A DNA stretch of 64,000 nucleotides. Origin: Neorhizobium vignae. GTDB lineage: Bacteria > Pseudomonadota > Alphaproteobacteria > Rhizobiales > Rhizobiaceae. Of the stretch, positions 1-9,299 are shown piece after piece. Location: the NCBI RefSeq assembly GCF_000732195.1, contig NZ_JNNU01000010.1, positions 124,001-188,000 of the forward strand. The letters are read 5' to 3'. A program made the position numbers and the translations under genes. The notes beneath the pieces are model-generated. The model did not search any database. It was not told the DNA's origin and saw only the letters and a program-made list of their open reading frames with translations. The first letter of the stretch is position 1. Every line of letters starts with the position of its first letter.

Positions 1-2
1 CG

Positions 3-881
3 GCTTCCGTCCTGCTTGGCCAGGAGGCTTCGACCGAAGCGATCAACAACCTGCGCAACGCGCTCGGCCTCAACGATCCCTGGTATATCCGTCTCGGCTC
101 CTATTTCGGCCGGCTGCTGCAGGGCGACATGGGCCGCTCGATCTTTCAGAATCAGGCAGTGTCGGAAATCGTCGCCGGCCGGCTGGGCGCGACCATCGAG
201 CTTGCGGTTGTCGCACTGATCCTTGCCTGTCTCGTCGGCATCTCACTCGGGGTTCTGGCTGCCACGCGACAGGGTTCGATCGTCGATACCGTATCGATGA
301 TCTTCGCCCAGCTTGGCGTTTCGATGCCGGTCTACTGGCTCGGCCTGCTGCTGATGCTGCTCTTTGCCGTGACGCTCGGCTGGCTTCCGGCAATCGGCCG
401 CGGCGCGCCCTTTCCCGAAGCGCTCTGGGCCGCTCTTACCGGCCGGCCGCAGGTCCTCATCGACAGTTTCGCGCATATCCTTTTGCCGGCAGTCGCACTT
501 GCCGCCAACTCCGCTGCGATCATCTCACGGCTCGTGCGCACGGCGATGCTCGAAGTGCTGCGTGAGGACTTCGTGCGCACCGCCTATGCCAAGGGCCTGC
601 GCCGCCAGCGCGTCATCCTTCGCCATGCGTTCCGCAACGCGCTCCTCCCGGTGCTGAGCGTCGTCGGCCTGCGCTTCGGTGCCCTGCTCGGGGGCGCGGT
701 GCTGACCGAAACCATCTTTGCCTGGCCGGGCCTCGGCCAACTGACCATCACGGCGATCTCGCAGCGCGACCTGCCGCTCATTCAGGGCATCGTGCTCACG
801 TTCGCGATCATCTTCGCGCTGGTGAACCTCGTCGTCGATCTTCTCTATGCGGTCGTCGATCCGCGCATCCGTTTGGGTTGA
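3..881 (+). CDS. Dipeptide/oligopeptide ABC transporter permease, DppB type (5' end cut off)
   Basis: The reading frame is already open at the left edge, so the N-terminus lies outside the window. The visible part begins within the DppB-type extracytoplasmic stretch (LRNALGLNDPWYIRLGSY, then GDMGRSI) and runs through five or so hydrophobic segments. The binding-protein-dependent permease signature lies around positions 560-760 (EDFVRTAYAKGLR, then ALLPVLSVVGLRFGALLGGAVLTE), with the EAA-loop glycine. The protein would sit in the inner membrane as one half of the permease dimer with the next gene, which starts within a few bases of this stop codon. The two ATPases encoded at 2754-4722 belong to the same system. 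The substrate-binding protein must be upstream and is not seen. Family assignment is firm. The substrate is unknown, although the downstream hydrolases suggest a small peptide or acylated amino acid. Confidence 0.93.
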   Translation, partial: ASVLLGQEASTEAINNLRNALGLNDPWYIRLGSYFGRLLQGDMGRSIFQNQAVSEIVAGRLGATIELAVVALILACLVGISLGVLAATRQGSIVDTVSMIFAQLGVSMPVYWLGLLLMLLFAVTLGWLPAIGRGAPFPEALWAALTGRPQVLIDSFAHILLPAVALAANSAAIISRLVRTAMLEVLREDFVRTAYAKGLRRQRVILRHAFRNALLPVLSVVGLRFGALLGGAVLTETIFAWPGLGQLTITAISQRDLPLIQGIVLTFAIIFALVNLVVDLLYAVVDPRIRLG

Positions 882-886
882 GGCTC

Positions 887-1732
887 ATGAGATTGTCCAG
901 GCGTTTCCGCAATATCTCCCTGATCCTCGGCATGTCGATCGTGCTGGCGATCGTCATCTGCGCCGTCTTTGCGCCCTATCTGTCGGCGCATGGCATCGAG
1001 CAGATGGACATGCGCAACCGCTTCTCCGGCCCGACGCTCACCCACTGGCTCGGCACCGACAATTTCGGGCGAGACCTCTGGGCGAGGCTGATCTACGGCG
1101 CGCGCGTCTCGCTGACCATCGCCTGCATCTCGGTCACCGCATCGGCTCTCATCGGCACGACGGTCGGGCTGACCGCGGGCTATTTCGGCGGATGGACGGA
1201 CCTGATCCTGATGCGGATCACCGACATCTTCCTGGGCTTTCCGGCGATCGTGCTCGCACTCGCCATCGTCGCGGTGCTCGGCCCCGGCACGATCAACGTG
1301 GCGATTGCCATCATCGTGGTCGCATGGACGGAATATGCACGCGTGGTTCGCGCGACGACGCTGGTCCTGCGCGAGCAGAACTATGTGCAGGCCGCAAGGG
1401 CGCTCGGCGCCCATCCGGTCCGCATCCTCGTCAAGGAAATCCTGCCCAATGCGATAGGGCCGATCATCGTGCTCGCCTCGCTCGGCTTCGGCACCGCGAT
1501 CATCTCGGAATCGGCGCTCAGCTTCCTCGGTTTCGGCCTGCCGCCGCCGGCGCCGACCTGGGGCTGGACGCTCGCCTACGGAACACGCTTCATGCGCGAC
1601 GAGCCGTGGCTGGCAATCATAGCAGGCGCCACGATCATGGTGACGGTGCTCGGCTTCAACCTGCTCGGCGACGGCCTGCGCGATGTGCTCGACCCGCGGC
1701 ATCTCTCGCGCTCTGCAGGCAAGAAGAAATAG
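887..1732 (+). CDS. Dipeptide/oligopeptide ABC transporter permease, DppC type
   Basis: This is the second inner-membrane permease subunit. It shows the N-terminal single membrane segment followed by the DppC hallmark (FSGPTLTHWLGTDNFGRDLWARLIYGARVSL), then the EAA loop (NYVQAARALGAHPVRILVKEILPNAIGPIIV) and a C-terminal GWGWTLAYG-like motif typical of the OppC/DppC family. Length (281 aa) is normal. I chose the ATG six bases past the upstream stop, with GAGG three bases before it. A TTG at 878 that overlaps the upstream TGA would add three residues and cannot be excluded. It pairs with the DppB-type gene upstream and is followed by the peptidase gene after 47 bases. No regulatory site of its own is visible. 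Confidence 0.93.
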   Translation: MRLSRRFRNISLILGMSIVLAIVICAVFAPYLSAHGIEQMDMRNRFSGPTLTHWLGTDNFGRDLWARLIYGARVSLTIACISVTASALIGTTVGLTAGYFGGWTDLILMRITDIFLGFPAIVLALAIVAVLGPGTINVAIAIIVVAWTEYARVVRATTLVLREQNYVQAARALGAHPVRILVKEILPNAIGPIIVLASLGFGTAIISESALSFLGFGLPPPAPTWGWTLAYGTRFMRDEPWLAIIAGATIMVTVLGFNLLGDGLRDVLDPRHLSRSAGKKK

Positions 1733-1779
1733 CCAACCCCTCAGGATCCAGACGACAACGACAGTGAAAGGAAACATCC

Positions 1780-2724
1780 ATGGTCAAGTCGATCAACAAG
1801 CTTCGTCCCAAATTCACGACCCATGCGGACGGCAGCGATGCCGTGCTCTTCATGCACGAACTTGTGGGCGAGACGGACGGTCCGACCATCGGGATCTCCG
1901 GCTCAATCCACGGCAACGAGAATGCCGGCTCGCAGGCGATCGTCGACCTCTTCCGCATCCTCAAGGACCTGCCGCTCAAGGGCCGCATTGTGCTTCTGCC
2001 GGTCGCCAACCCACGCGCCTTCGCCGTCAACCACCGCTTCACGCCGATTGACGAACTGAACCTCAATCGCGAATTTCCGGGCAACCCGAATGGCAACTAC
2101 ACCCAGCAGCTGGCCTATGCGATATCAGCCCAGTTCCTCGACAAGATCGACGTGCATCTCGACCTGCATTCCGGCACCGACCGCCCAACCGTCGATTACG
2201 TCTATATCTGGAACGACGAAGCCCTGTCCCGTTCCTTCGGTTCCAAGGTCCTCTACCGGCCCGCACAGGGCAAAGACGGCACGGTCTTCTCCGGCACGAC
2301 CAAGTCCGTGACCTTGGACAAGCGTGGCATTCCGGTCGTGGTCGTCGAACTCGGTGGCGGCATCATCGACCAGGGCCCTTACGTCGATCGCACAGTTGCC
2401 GGCCTCCTGAACATGCTGCGCCATCTGGGTGCCATTTCGGGGGACGTCACCCCGAACCCGAAGCAGGTGGTCGTCAACGAGATCGCCGGCATCCGACCGA
2501 CCCAGGCCGGCTGGCTGGAACCGCTGGCGCCGGCGAACGGCGAGCTGATCACGAAAGGCCAACTCCTCGGCCGTGTCGTCAGCCCTTACGACTTTGAAGT
2601 GCTGGAAGAAATTCCGACCCCCTTCGAAAACGGAATCATGATCATGCAGCACCTCTCCCGCAATCTCGTGGAGTCCGGCGACTACGGCTACATGGTCGGG
2701 AACATGGAAGGCGCCACCGACTGA
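1780..2724 (+). CDS. M14-like zinc deacylase, succinylglutamate desuccinylase/aspartoacylase family
   Basis: This is a cytoplasmic zinc hydrolase of the AstE/AspA branch of the M14 carboxypeptidases, which cleave an acyl group from an N-acyl amino acid or a related amide. The metal ligands are visible: HxxE in SIHGNENAGSQ (about residue 48) and the later His in VHLDLHSGTD (about residue 128). The catalytic Glu is in VVVELGGG (about residue 190). A C-terminal beta domain follows. Length (314 aa) fits the family. It lies inside the Dpp operon, between the permease and ATPase genes, so its substrate is probably the imported compound or a product of it. The specificity (succinyl, acetyl or other) cannot be read from the sequence. 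A good ribosome site (GAAAGGAAAC) precedes the ATG. Confidence 0.85.
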   Translation: MVKSINKLRPKFTTHADGSDAVLFMHELVGETDGPTIGISGSIHGNENAGSQAIVDLFRILKDLPLKGRIVLLPVANPRAFAVNHRFTPIDELNLNREFPGNPNGNYTQQLAYAISAQFLDKIDVHLDLHSGTDRPTVDYVYIWNDEALSRSFGSKVLYRPAQGKDGTVFSGTTKSVTLDKRGIPVVVVELGGGIIDQGPYVDRTVAGLLNMLRHLGAISGDVTPNPKQVVVNEIAGIRPTQAGWLEPLAPANGELITKGQLLGRVVSPYDFEVLEEIPTPFENGIMIMQHLSRNLVESGDYGYMVGNMEGATD

Positions 2725-2753
2725 TTGTCGGACGTGCTTCACGGATGAAATAG

Positions 2754-3755
2754 ATGGAAGATCGGGCTATGGAACACGCCGAACCGGCGCTTGCCGTCAG
2801 CGACCTGAATGTCGAGATCCTCGGGGAGAACGGGGCCTTTCCCGTCGTCTCGGAGATGAGCCTTTCGGTGCGCCCCGGCGAGACGGTCTGCATCGTTGGC
2901 GAAAGCGGCTGCGGCAAATCCATGACCGCGCTGTCGCTGCTGCGTCTCCTGCCCGACAGCGCCCGCGTCGCATCCGGCTCGATCAGGATCCATGGCGAGG
3001 ATTTTCTCGCCATGGATCGGCGCCAGGTCGAGGATTTCCGCGGCGACAAGATCGCCATGATCTTCCAGGAACCGCTATCGGCGCTGAACCCCGTGCTGAC
3101 GATCGGCGAACAGATCGCTGAATCCGTCCGCCAGCATCGAAGGCTTGGGCGGCGCGAGGCCTTTGCGCGCGCCGTCAAGTGCCTGGAACTGGTCCAGATG
3201 CCGGATCCCGAACGCCGCGCCCGGCAATATCCCCATGAACTGTCCGGCGGCATGCGGCAGCGCGCGATGATTGCTCTGGCGCTTGCCTGCGAGCCGAAGA
3301 TCATCATCGCCGACGAGCCGACGACGGCCCTCGACGTGACCGTGCAGGCGCAGATTCTCGGACTGATTTCCGACCTGCAGAAGCGGCTCGGCACCGCGCA
3401 GATCCTGATCACCCACGATCTCGGCGTCGTTGCCGAAATCGCCGACCGCGTCATCGTCATGTATGCCGGCCGGCGAGTTGAGGAATGCAGCGTCTACGAG
3501 CTCTTCGACAACCCGATCCATCCCTATACGGTCGGCCTGATGGGCGCCGTACCCCATCGGGACAGAACGGAAGCCGCCCCGGAGCGGCTGACGGATATTC
3601 CCGGCACCGTGCCGCCGCTCTGGGACCTGCCGAAGGGCTGCGCGTTTGCGCCCCGCTGTCCAGGCGCCTCGGTTCGCTGCCTGGAGGAACGCCCACCCTT
3701 CCTCGAAAAGAAACCCGGTCATTTCGCCGCCTGCTGGGAGCATGACAATGCCTGA
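2754..3755 (+). CDS. Oligopeptide ABC transporter ATP-binding protein, DppD/OppD type
   Basis: This is the first of the two nucleotide-binding subunits of the peptide-type importer. Walker A is GESGCGKS (about residue 49), the Q-loop is FQEPLSALNPV, the signature is LSGGMRQRAMIA, Walker B is IIIADEPTTALDVT, and the H-loop is ITHDLG. The C-terminal extension of the oligopeptide ATPases, with a cysteine cluster (CAFAPRCP...C...C), ends the protein and in relatives binds an iron-sulfur cluster. An ATG at 2769 with GGAAG eight bases before it is an alternative, slightly shorter start. Its 3' end overlaps the next gene by eight bases, which implies translational coupling. Family assignment is certain; substrate is not known. 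Confidence 0.93.
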   Translation: MEDRAMEHAEPALAVSDLNVEILGENGAFPVVSEMSLSVRPGETVCIVGESGCGKSMTALSLLRLLPDSARVASGSIRIHGEDFLAMDRRQVEDFRGDKIAMIFQEPLSALNPVLTIGEQIAESVRQHRRLGRREAFARAVKCLELVQMPDPERRARQYPHELSGGMRQRAMIALALACEPKIIIADEPTTALDVTVQAQILGLISDLQKRLGTAQILITHDLGVVAEIADRVIVMYAGRRVEECSVYELFDNPIHPYTVGLMGAVPHRDRTEAAPERLTDIPGTVPPLWDLPKGCAFAPRCPGASVRCLEERPPFLEKKPGHFAACWEHDNA

Positions 3756-4722
3756 TGCCGCGGCCCCTCTCCTCTCCGTTGAGAACCTCAAGGTGCATTT
3801 TGCCATCCGCTCCGGCGTCTTCCAGCGGCAGGTCGGCGAGGTGAAGGCCGTCGATGGCGTTTCCTTCTCGATCGGCTCGGGCGAAACGCTCGGCCTTGTC
3901 GGCGAAAGCGGCTGTGGCAAGTCGACCACCGGGCTCGCCCTCATGGGCTTGGTGAAGGCCACCGAGGGACAGATCGCCATGCAGGGGGCCGAGGACGTCA
4001 CGCAAATGCGGGGCATTCCACGATCCTACCGCCGCCGCATGCAGATCATCTTCCAGGATCCTTTCTCCTCGCTCAACCCGCGCCAGCGGGTGCGCGACAT
4101 CATCCGCGCGCCGCTCGATATCCATGGCATCGGCACGATCGAGGAACGGCGGGCCGAGGTCGCCAAGCTCATGTCGCTGGTGGGTTTGAGGCCCGATCAG
4201 GCCGACAATTTCCCGCACCAGTTCTCGGGCGGCCAGCGCCAGAGGATCGGCATTGCCCGGGCGCTGGCCCTCAAGCCCGATATCATCGTCTGCGACGAGC
4301 CGGTTTCTGCACTGGACGTGTCCGTACAGGCGCAGATCCTCAACCTGCTCGCCGACCTGCAGAAGGAACTCGGTCTTTCCTACCTGTTCATCTCGCATGA
4401 CCTCGGCGTGGTCGAACACGTCTCGCACCGGGTCGCCGTCATGTATCTCGGCAAGATCGTCGAGACCGGGTCGAAAGAGGCGATCTTCACGAAACCCCTA
4501 CATCCCTATTCGGAACTGCTGCTGCGCTCGGCACCTGCGCATGATCCGCGCAAGCGTCACAAGTTCAGCGCCGTCAGCGACGACATTCCGAGCGCCACGC
4601 GAAAACCCCTGGGCTGCGCCTTCCACACCCGTTGCCCCCTTGCGACCGATATCTGCCGCCAAATCGAACCGCGGCTCGAACGGAAGGCCGATGGCCAGTC
4701 CGTCGCCTGCCATCACCGATAG
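3748..4722 (+). CDS. Oligopeptide ABC transporter ATP-binding protein, DppF/OppF type
   Basis: This is the second ATPase of the importer. Walker A is GESGCGKST, the Q-loop is FQDPFSSLNPRQRV (typical of OppF), the signature is FSGGQRQRIGIARAL, Walker B is IIVCDEPVSALDVS and the H-loop is ISHDLGVV. A C-terminal CAFHTRCPLAT...C motif matches the oligopeptide-ATPase extension. I selected the ATG at 3748 because GGGAG lies seven bases before it. The frame is open upstream, but those codons only shadow the preceding gene, and another ATG at 3742 is too close to the ribosome site. It overlaps the upstream ATPase by eight bases and is followed after 12 bases by the GAF protein, so the operon continues. 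Confidence 0.93.
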   Translation: MPDAAAPLLSVENLKVHFAIRSGVFQRQVGEVKAVDGVSFSIGSGETLGLVGESGCGKSTTGLALMGLVKATEGQIAMQGAEDVTQMRGIPRSYRRRMQIIFQDPFSSLNPRQRVRDIIRAPLDIHGIGTIEERRAEVAKLMSLVGLRPDQADNFPHQFSGGQRQRIGIARALALKPDIIVCDEPVSALDVSVQAQILNLLADLQKELGLSYLFISHDLGVVEHVSHRVAVMYLGKIVETGSKEAIFTKPLHPYSELLLRSAPAHDPRKRHKFSAVSDDIPSATRKPLGCAFHTRCPLATDICRQIEPRLERKADGQSVACHHR

Positions 4723-4734
4723 AGGAGTTTCACG

Positions 4735-5220
4735 ATGATCGAGGACCTGATCGGGCTTCTGGCAGAACCTGGCCAGCCAAACTTCTTCTACGATGCGCTG
4801 GACGCCGCTCTCGCCAGGCACGTCGGCCACCGCCTGTTGACCCTGCTCTACACGGATGGCGACGAGGTGGCCCGCGTCTATTCGAACATGCCGGACGTTT
4901 ATCCCGTCTTCGGCCGCAAACCGATGGGCCTCACGCCCTGGGGCGATCTGGTGCTGCGCCGGCAGCAACCCTTTCTCGGCCGCGACCGAGAGGCCATCAA
5001 ATGGGCCTTCTTCGATCACGAGCTGATCGCCAGCATCGGCCTCAACGCCGCGATCAACATCCCGGTCGTCTATGACGGCGAGACAATCGGCACGATCAAC
5101 CTGCTGCACGAGGAATTCTTCTACGATGAGACGCATGTCGAGATCGCCAGGAAATTCGCTCCGCTGCTGCTCCCCGCCTTCCTCGAAGCCCGCCGCGCCC
5201 GCAATACGCGGGGAAATTGA
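4735..5220 (+). CDS. GAF domain protein in the peptide-transport operon
   Basis: A 161-residue protein that is almost entirely one GAF domain. The pattern is an N-terminal helix (residues 1-20), a beta strand with HRLLTLLYTD, the NMPDVYPVFGRKPMG turn, then GLNAAINIPVVYDGETIGTINLLHEE, which is the usual GAF core, and a C-terminal helix. No attached output or kinase domain is present. GAF domains bind small ligands, so this could be a soluble sensor or an enzyme-like ligand-binding protein. A strong ribosome site (GAGGAG) precedes the start. It sits between the importer ATPase and the amidohydrolase and its stop overlaps the next frame, so it is co-transcribed with them. Its role in catabolism is unknown; allosteric sensing of the imported compound is only an inference. 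Confidence 0.8.
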   Translation: MIEDLIGLLAEPGQPNFFYDALDAALARHVGHRLLTLLYTDGDEVARVYSNMPDVYPVFGRKPMGLTPWGDLVLRRQQPFLGRDREAIKWAFFDHELIASIGLNAAINIPVVYDGETIGTINLLHEEFFYDETHVEIARKFAPLLLPAFLEARRARNTRGN

Positions 5221-5234
5221 CAAGGAATAAGACC

Positions 5235-6464
5235 GTGACCTCCTATCTTTTCGAAAATGCCCGCATTGTCGACGGAACGAGCCCCCAGGCGAGCGAGCCG
5301 GTCTCGGTGCTCGTCGAGGGCGATATGATCAGCGAGGTTTCGCCCTTAATCAACAGTGCCGGCGCGCAGCGGATCAACCTTGCCGGCAAGGTGCTGATGC
5401 CGGGCCTGATCGACGCTCATGTGCATGTCATCGCCGGCATGGCGAACCTCGGCCAGAACGCCAAACTTCCCGATCCGATCGTCACCGTGCGCGCCTTCAA
5501 GATCATGGGCGACATGCTGATGCGCGGCTTCACCACGGTCCGTGATTTGGGCGGCGCGACCTCCGGCCTGCTGGCCGCCACGCAGGAAGCGCCCTGGCCG
5601 ACACCGCGGCTCAATATCTGTGGCAAGGCGCTCTCGCAATCCGGCGGCCACACGGACTATCGCGGCCCCTATGACGACACGCCGACGCCGAGGGCCGGCC
5701 ACACGCTCGGCAATCTCGGGCGCATCTGCGACGGGGTGCCGGAAATCCGCAAGGCGGCCCGCGAAGAACTGAAATCGGGAGCCCATTTCATCAAGGTCAT
5801 GGCAAACGGCGGCATCGCCTCGCCGACCGACCCGATCCACTTCCTTGGCTTCTCGCGGGAAGAGCTGATCGCCGCCGTCGAGGAGGCGGAGAACGCCGGC
5901 ACCTATGTCGCGGCGCATCTCTATACCGACAAGGCAATCCGCCGGGCGATCGAGTGCGGGATCCATTCGCTGGAACACTGCAACCTGATCACCCCTGAAA
6001 CTGCGACATTCGCCGCTGAGAAGGGCTGCATCTCCGTGCCGACGCTCGTCACCTACGAGAAGCTCGGCGTCGAGGGGCCGGCGCTTGGCTTGCCGCCCGC
6101 CTCTGTCGCCAAAGTCGATTCCGTGCGACTGGCCGGCATGGAATCGCTCTCGATCATGCGCGACGCCGGCTTGCCGATGGCTTACGGCACCGACCTGCTC
6201 GGCGAAATGCACCGCCATCAGTCGGAAGAATTCGTGATTCGCTCACGCGTCCTCCCCGCCCACGACGTGATCGCCTCGGCAACGCATGTCGCAGCAAAAT
6301 TGCTCAGGATGGAAGGCAAGATCGGATGTATCGCCCGCGGCGCCTTTGCCGATCTGATCGTAATCGACGGCAATCCGCTCGACGACATGTCGCTGCTCAC
6401 GCATCAGGGCGCCCATATGCCGATCATCGTCCGGGGCGGCAATTTCGTGAAGAACCGGAGATAA
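5235..6464 (+). CDS. Metal-dependent amidohydrolase (imidazolonepropionase/prolidase-like)
   Basis: A cytoplasmic amidohydrolase-superfamily enzyme with the N-terminal beta sandwich (ENARIVDG...VLVEGDMISEV), the HxH metal motif in GLIDAHVHV (about residue 60), a probable carboxylated Lys in HFIKVMANGG (about residue 185), later His residues in YVAAHLYTD and HSLEHCN, and the Asp in AYGTDLLGE. The C-terminal strand region ends in DLIVIDGNPLDD. This arrangement matches the Xaa-Pro dipeptidase/imidazolonepropionase-like group that cleaves acyl-dipeptides. I use GTG 5235, which has AAGGAA eight bases before it; a TTG at 5217 overlapping the upstream stop is an alternative. It is probably the last gene of the Dpp operon and acts on the imported peptide or amide. 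Confidence 0.87.
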   Translation: MTSYLFENARIVDGTSPQASEPVSVLVEGDMISEVSPLINSAGAQRINLAGKVLMPGLIDAHVHVIAGMANLGQNAKLPDPIVTVRAFKIMGDMLMRGFTTVRDLGGATSGLLAATQEAPWPTPRLNICGKALSQSGGHTDYRGPYDDTPTPRAGHTLGNLGRICDGVPEIRKAAREELKSGAHFIKVMANGGIASPTDPIHFLGFSREELIAAVEEAENAGTYVAAHLYTDKAIRRAIECGIHSLEHCNLITPETATFAAEKGCISVPTLVTYEKLGVEGPALGLPPASVAKVDSVRLAGMESLSIMRDAGLPMAYGTDLLGEMHRHQSEEFVIRSRVLPAHDVIASATHVAAKLLRMEGKIGCIARGAFADLIVIDGNPLDDMSLLTHQGAHMPIIVRGGNFVKNRR

Positions 6465-6539
6465 GTGTATGAAGCTGAGGCATAATTGGCGGCGATAACG
6501 GCTTGCCCTGCCCTGCTCCATCTCACAATCCGAGCACTA

Positions 6540-6860
6540 GGTTGGCGGAATGCAGTTGGCGTTCTGAACCTGATTGGCCAATGGGGACACCGTTGAGGTG
6601 GTTGGTGATCTGTTAGTGCGGCTGGGACCGCGCGCCGTGTGGCTCGCAGTGCCGGTTTAGGCGCAGGCCCCTTGGTTTTTTCCGGCTTGGCCTTTTTGGG
6701 GCGCTCATACTGCGGGAAGGCATAAGCGATCATTGCCATCAGTGCTTGCGCCTGCTCGCAGATTCATCGGGCTTTGCTGGCAGCCGCCAGCTGCTTTAAT
6801 GTCGCCTCGGCTGGGAGGTTGCCGCCGTTCTTCTGCGCTTGTTCTGCGATGAGCAGAGAA
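6540..6860 (-). pseudogene. Possible decayed small protein gene
   Basis: Between the amidohydrolase and the next amidohydrolase there is a stretch whose reverse strand reads like protein. A segment encoding LLIAEQAQKNGG...KQLAAASKAR is followed by an in-frame TGA near 6765, and then continues as ICEQAQALMAMIAYAFPQYE and a Lys/Pro-rich segment. The in-frame stop and the lack of a good start make an intact gene unlikely. It could be the remnant of a transposon accessory protein or of a hypothetical protein. I do not recognise it. The rest of 6465-6970 shows no gene, terminator or repeat that I can support. Confidence 0.25.
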
Positions 6861-6971
6861 AGACTGTTCCGTAAACATCAATCTCGTCAGCGGACTGAAG
6901 TGTAGAGAATAATGGGGCTGGGCATAGCCCCGCCTGAGACTTCCCTATGCAGGCTCCATGCCCGACGCCGT

Positions 6972-8508
6972 TTAGTGAATTTTGGCCCAGTCACTCAGGC
7001 CGGCCATCTCCCCCCCTGCGCGACCGCGCAGATCATAGGCCTCGCGCACAGCCTCCTCCTTGATACGCTCCACATCGAGGCCGACCAGCTTTCCGCCCCG
7101 CTTCATGACCCGGCCATCGACAAGCACTGTATCCACATTGGCGGCGCGGGCCGTGCGCCCGATCATGCCTTCCGGCCGTCCATAAGGCAGCATGTTGAGG
7201 TCATCGGCGCGCACGAGCACGATGTCGGCCCGCTTGCCAACGGTCAGCGATCCGGTCCTGTCGGCGATGCCCAGCGCCTTTGCGCCATTGATCGTCCCCA
7301 TCTTGATGACATCGGCAAAATTAATCGGTTTCGACTTCTCTGTGTCCGAACCCTTGAACGGGATGCCCATGTACCAAGCCGACGACATGGATTCGAACAT
7401 GTCTATCGGCGCAAGCGCGTTGGCGTCGAAGGACAACGACACATTGACCCCTGCGTTGAACATGTGCACGAGTTGCTGCGCCTGGTAGCCGGAGTTTCCA
7501 AGCCGCAGTTCGGAATGAACGGAGTAGCTCAGAGGCGCACCGGTTTCTGCCATCGCGGCACGGTCCTCGGGCTTCATGGACGAAATGGACGATGATCGTC
7601 TTCGGGCCGAGATAACCCCAGGTCTTCAGCGGCACCACGCCGTAGCTGTAGCTGCCCTGGCCGGCATGCATGGCCACCGGCAGGCCGCGTTCGAATGCCC
7701 AGTCCATTTCAGTGCGGAACAGCTTTTCGGTAAGGGTGGCCGGGCCGCGGGAATTCAGGCCGAAGGTTACCAGTTTTTCGAATGGCGAGTTCGCGTCGAA
7801 CCATTGCTTCTGGACCTGTCCCGCAAGCTCGAGGTCGATGAGCTTGTCCTTCATGAGCTGGTCGTGATGACCGAAGGTGAAAAGGGCGCGCATCCCGGAA
7901 TCCTTGTGCGCCCGCATCTCGGCCTCGACGGTCTCCGGCGACATGACGTGGTGGCAATAGTTGTGCAGGGTCGTCACGCCGGCATTCAGGCTCTCGGCCA
8001 TGGCCAGCATGTCGCTTGCATAGAATGACTGCGGCGTCATCTGCGGCACGAAGGCACGCTTGACGCCGAAATATTCCAGGCCCGGCGCCAGCATGTTGCG
8101 CATGATACTGGTCCAGATGTGGAAATGCGTATCGATCATCCCCGGCATGACGATCATGCGCGATGCATCGATGACCTCTGCGCCGGGCGCCTGGAGATTT
8201 GCGCCGATCGCCGCGATCTCGCCGTTGCGGACGTGAATATCGGCGCCTTCGATATTCCCCAGCTTCTCATCGACGGTCAGCAGCGAGCCGCCCTTTATAA
8301 GATATTCCTCGCGGTCCGGCAGGGCCCGTGGCGCCGATTGCTGCGCGCGTGCAGGACCTGGCGCGATCAAAGCAGGGGCTGCGAGCCCGAGCACGCCGGT
8401 GCAGGCGATGCCGCTTGCGCCGAGCAGCAGGGAGCGGCGGCCGAACCGCGGCTCGATAGGCTCGCCGCAGCAGTCGCACGGCGTGTCGGTTTCATGTTTT
8501 CCAGTCAT
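6972..8508 (-). pseudogene. Tat-exported amidohydrolase, broken by a frameshift
   Basis: The start at 8508 follows AAGGGG six bases before the ATG. The N-terminus carries CDCC and a twin-arginine signal (FGRRSLLLGASG, then a hydrophobic core ending ARA), so the product would be periplasmic. The next part is a cytosine-deaminase/TRZ-like amidohydrolase (MPGMIDTHFHIWTS, VTTLHNYCHH, VAMHAGQGS). Near 7577, after KTIIVHFVH, the frame is lost. The continuation (MKPEDRAAMAETGAPLS, then LSFDANAL and the C-terminal GKRADIVLVRADDL region) sits in another frame down to 6972. The bases read CATG where CATATG would restore the frame. It is either a real two-base loss or a sequence error. If intact it would be about 510 aa and might act on heterocycles or N-formimino compounds. 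It runs against the Dpp operon. Confidence 0.82.
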
Positions 8509-8529
8509 TTCGTTCCCCTTGTTGTTCAA

Positions 8530-9299
8530 TCAATGTTGGCTTATTTGATCGATGTAGGCTTGCGGGATTGTGCTGGTCGAAGATCTCCACTGCTGATGTG
8601 CAGCCACCCCTTGAGAAAACCGGAGGGTGGGAGCACCCGGAAAGAACCGATATCCCCCTGTTTCGGAATGCGGCTCGGCAACGCCATCGGCGCCGATGTT
8701 CAGCCTGTCGACCTCCTCGAAGCTGCGCGAACCGTCCGGGTAGAATGGCTGGCGTCCCTCAATCGACCAGCGCACAGGGATAGGCCGCGTCTTCCTCTCC
8801 CTTCGCCTGGTTCGCCATGTGGGGAGGCGGGTACGATCCGGCTTCCGGCAAGAGCTCGATCTCGTACACGGGTCATTCCTCGCTCGTGAGAGAAGCCGCC
8901 GTCCGCGGGTAGATAGCCGTCCGGCGGACCGTCGTACCCGACCGCGTCGGCTTCGAGGGGAGTTTCCGAATGCTGCTCGACATGGACCCTGGCAGGCGCA
9001 GCTCGGCGCTGTCCCCGTAACGCACCGTAGCGTCGAGGTTGGCCGTTGCGGTCCGTCCTTGTTTCCACCCCGGGACGAAGTCGCGCCTGGTTGAAAATCA
9101 CTATAGGCAGGGAATTGTGGATCGTCGCCGTGGGACCGGCTTGGTTGGCGATACGAGCACGAGTGGGATCGGTCATCCAGAAATTGACCTTCGTATGTTC
9201 GAAGTGACTGGATTAAAGCAAGAACCGCGTCAATCACTTGGCCAAGTCCAGAGAGCCGGAGCCTTGTCGGTGGGTGCCGCTCGATTTCGGCGCGCTTGC
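8530..9299. other. No intact gene seen; degenerate DNA
   Basis: Long open frames exist on both strands here, but none has a plausible composition, start, ribosome site or recognisable domain. Protein-like snippets appear in different frames on the reverse strand (for example SFEEVDRLNIGADGVAEPH in one and GYDGPPDGYLPADGGF in another), as expected for a gene that has taken several frameshifts. Position between two damaged amidohydrolase genes suggests a decayed catabolic cluster. I cannot name the former gene. Confidence 0.45.

Noticed and set aside
845-1777. Reverse-strand 310-aa frame opposite the DppC-type gene
   Set aside because: Antisense shadow of a well-supported permease, with Asp/His/Arg-rich composition and no family motif.
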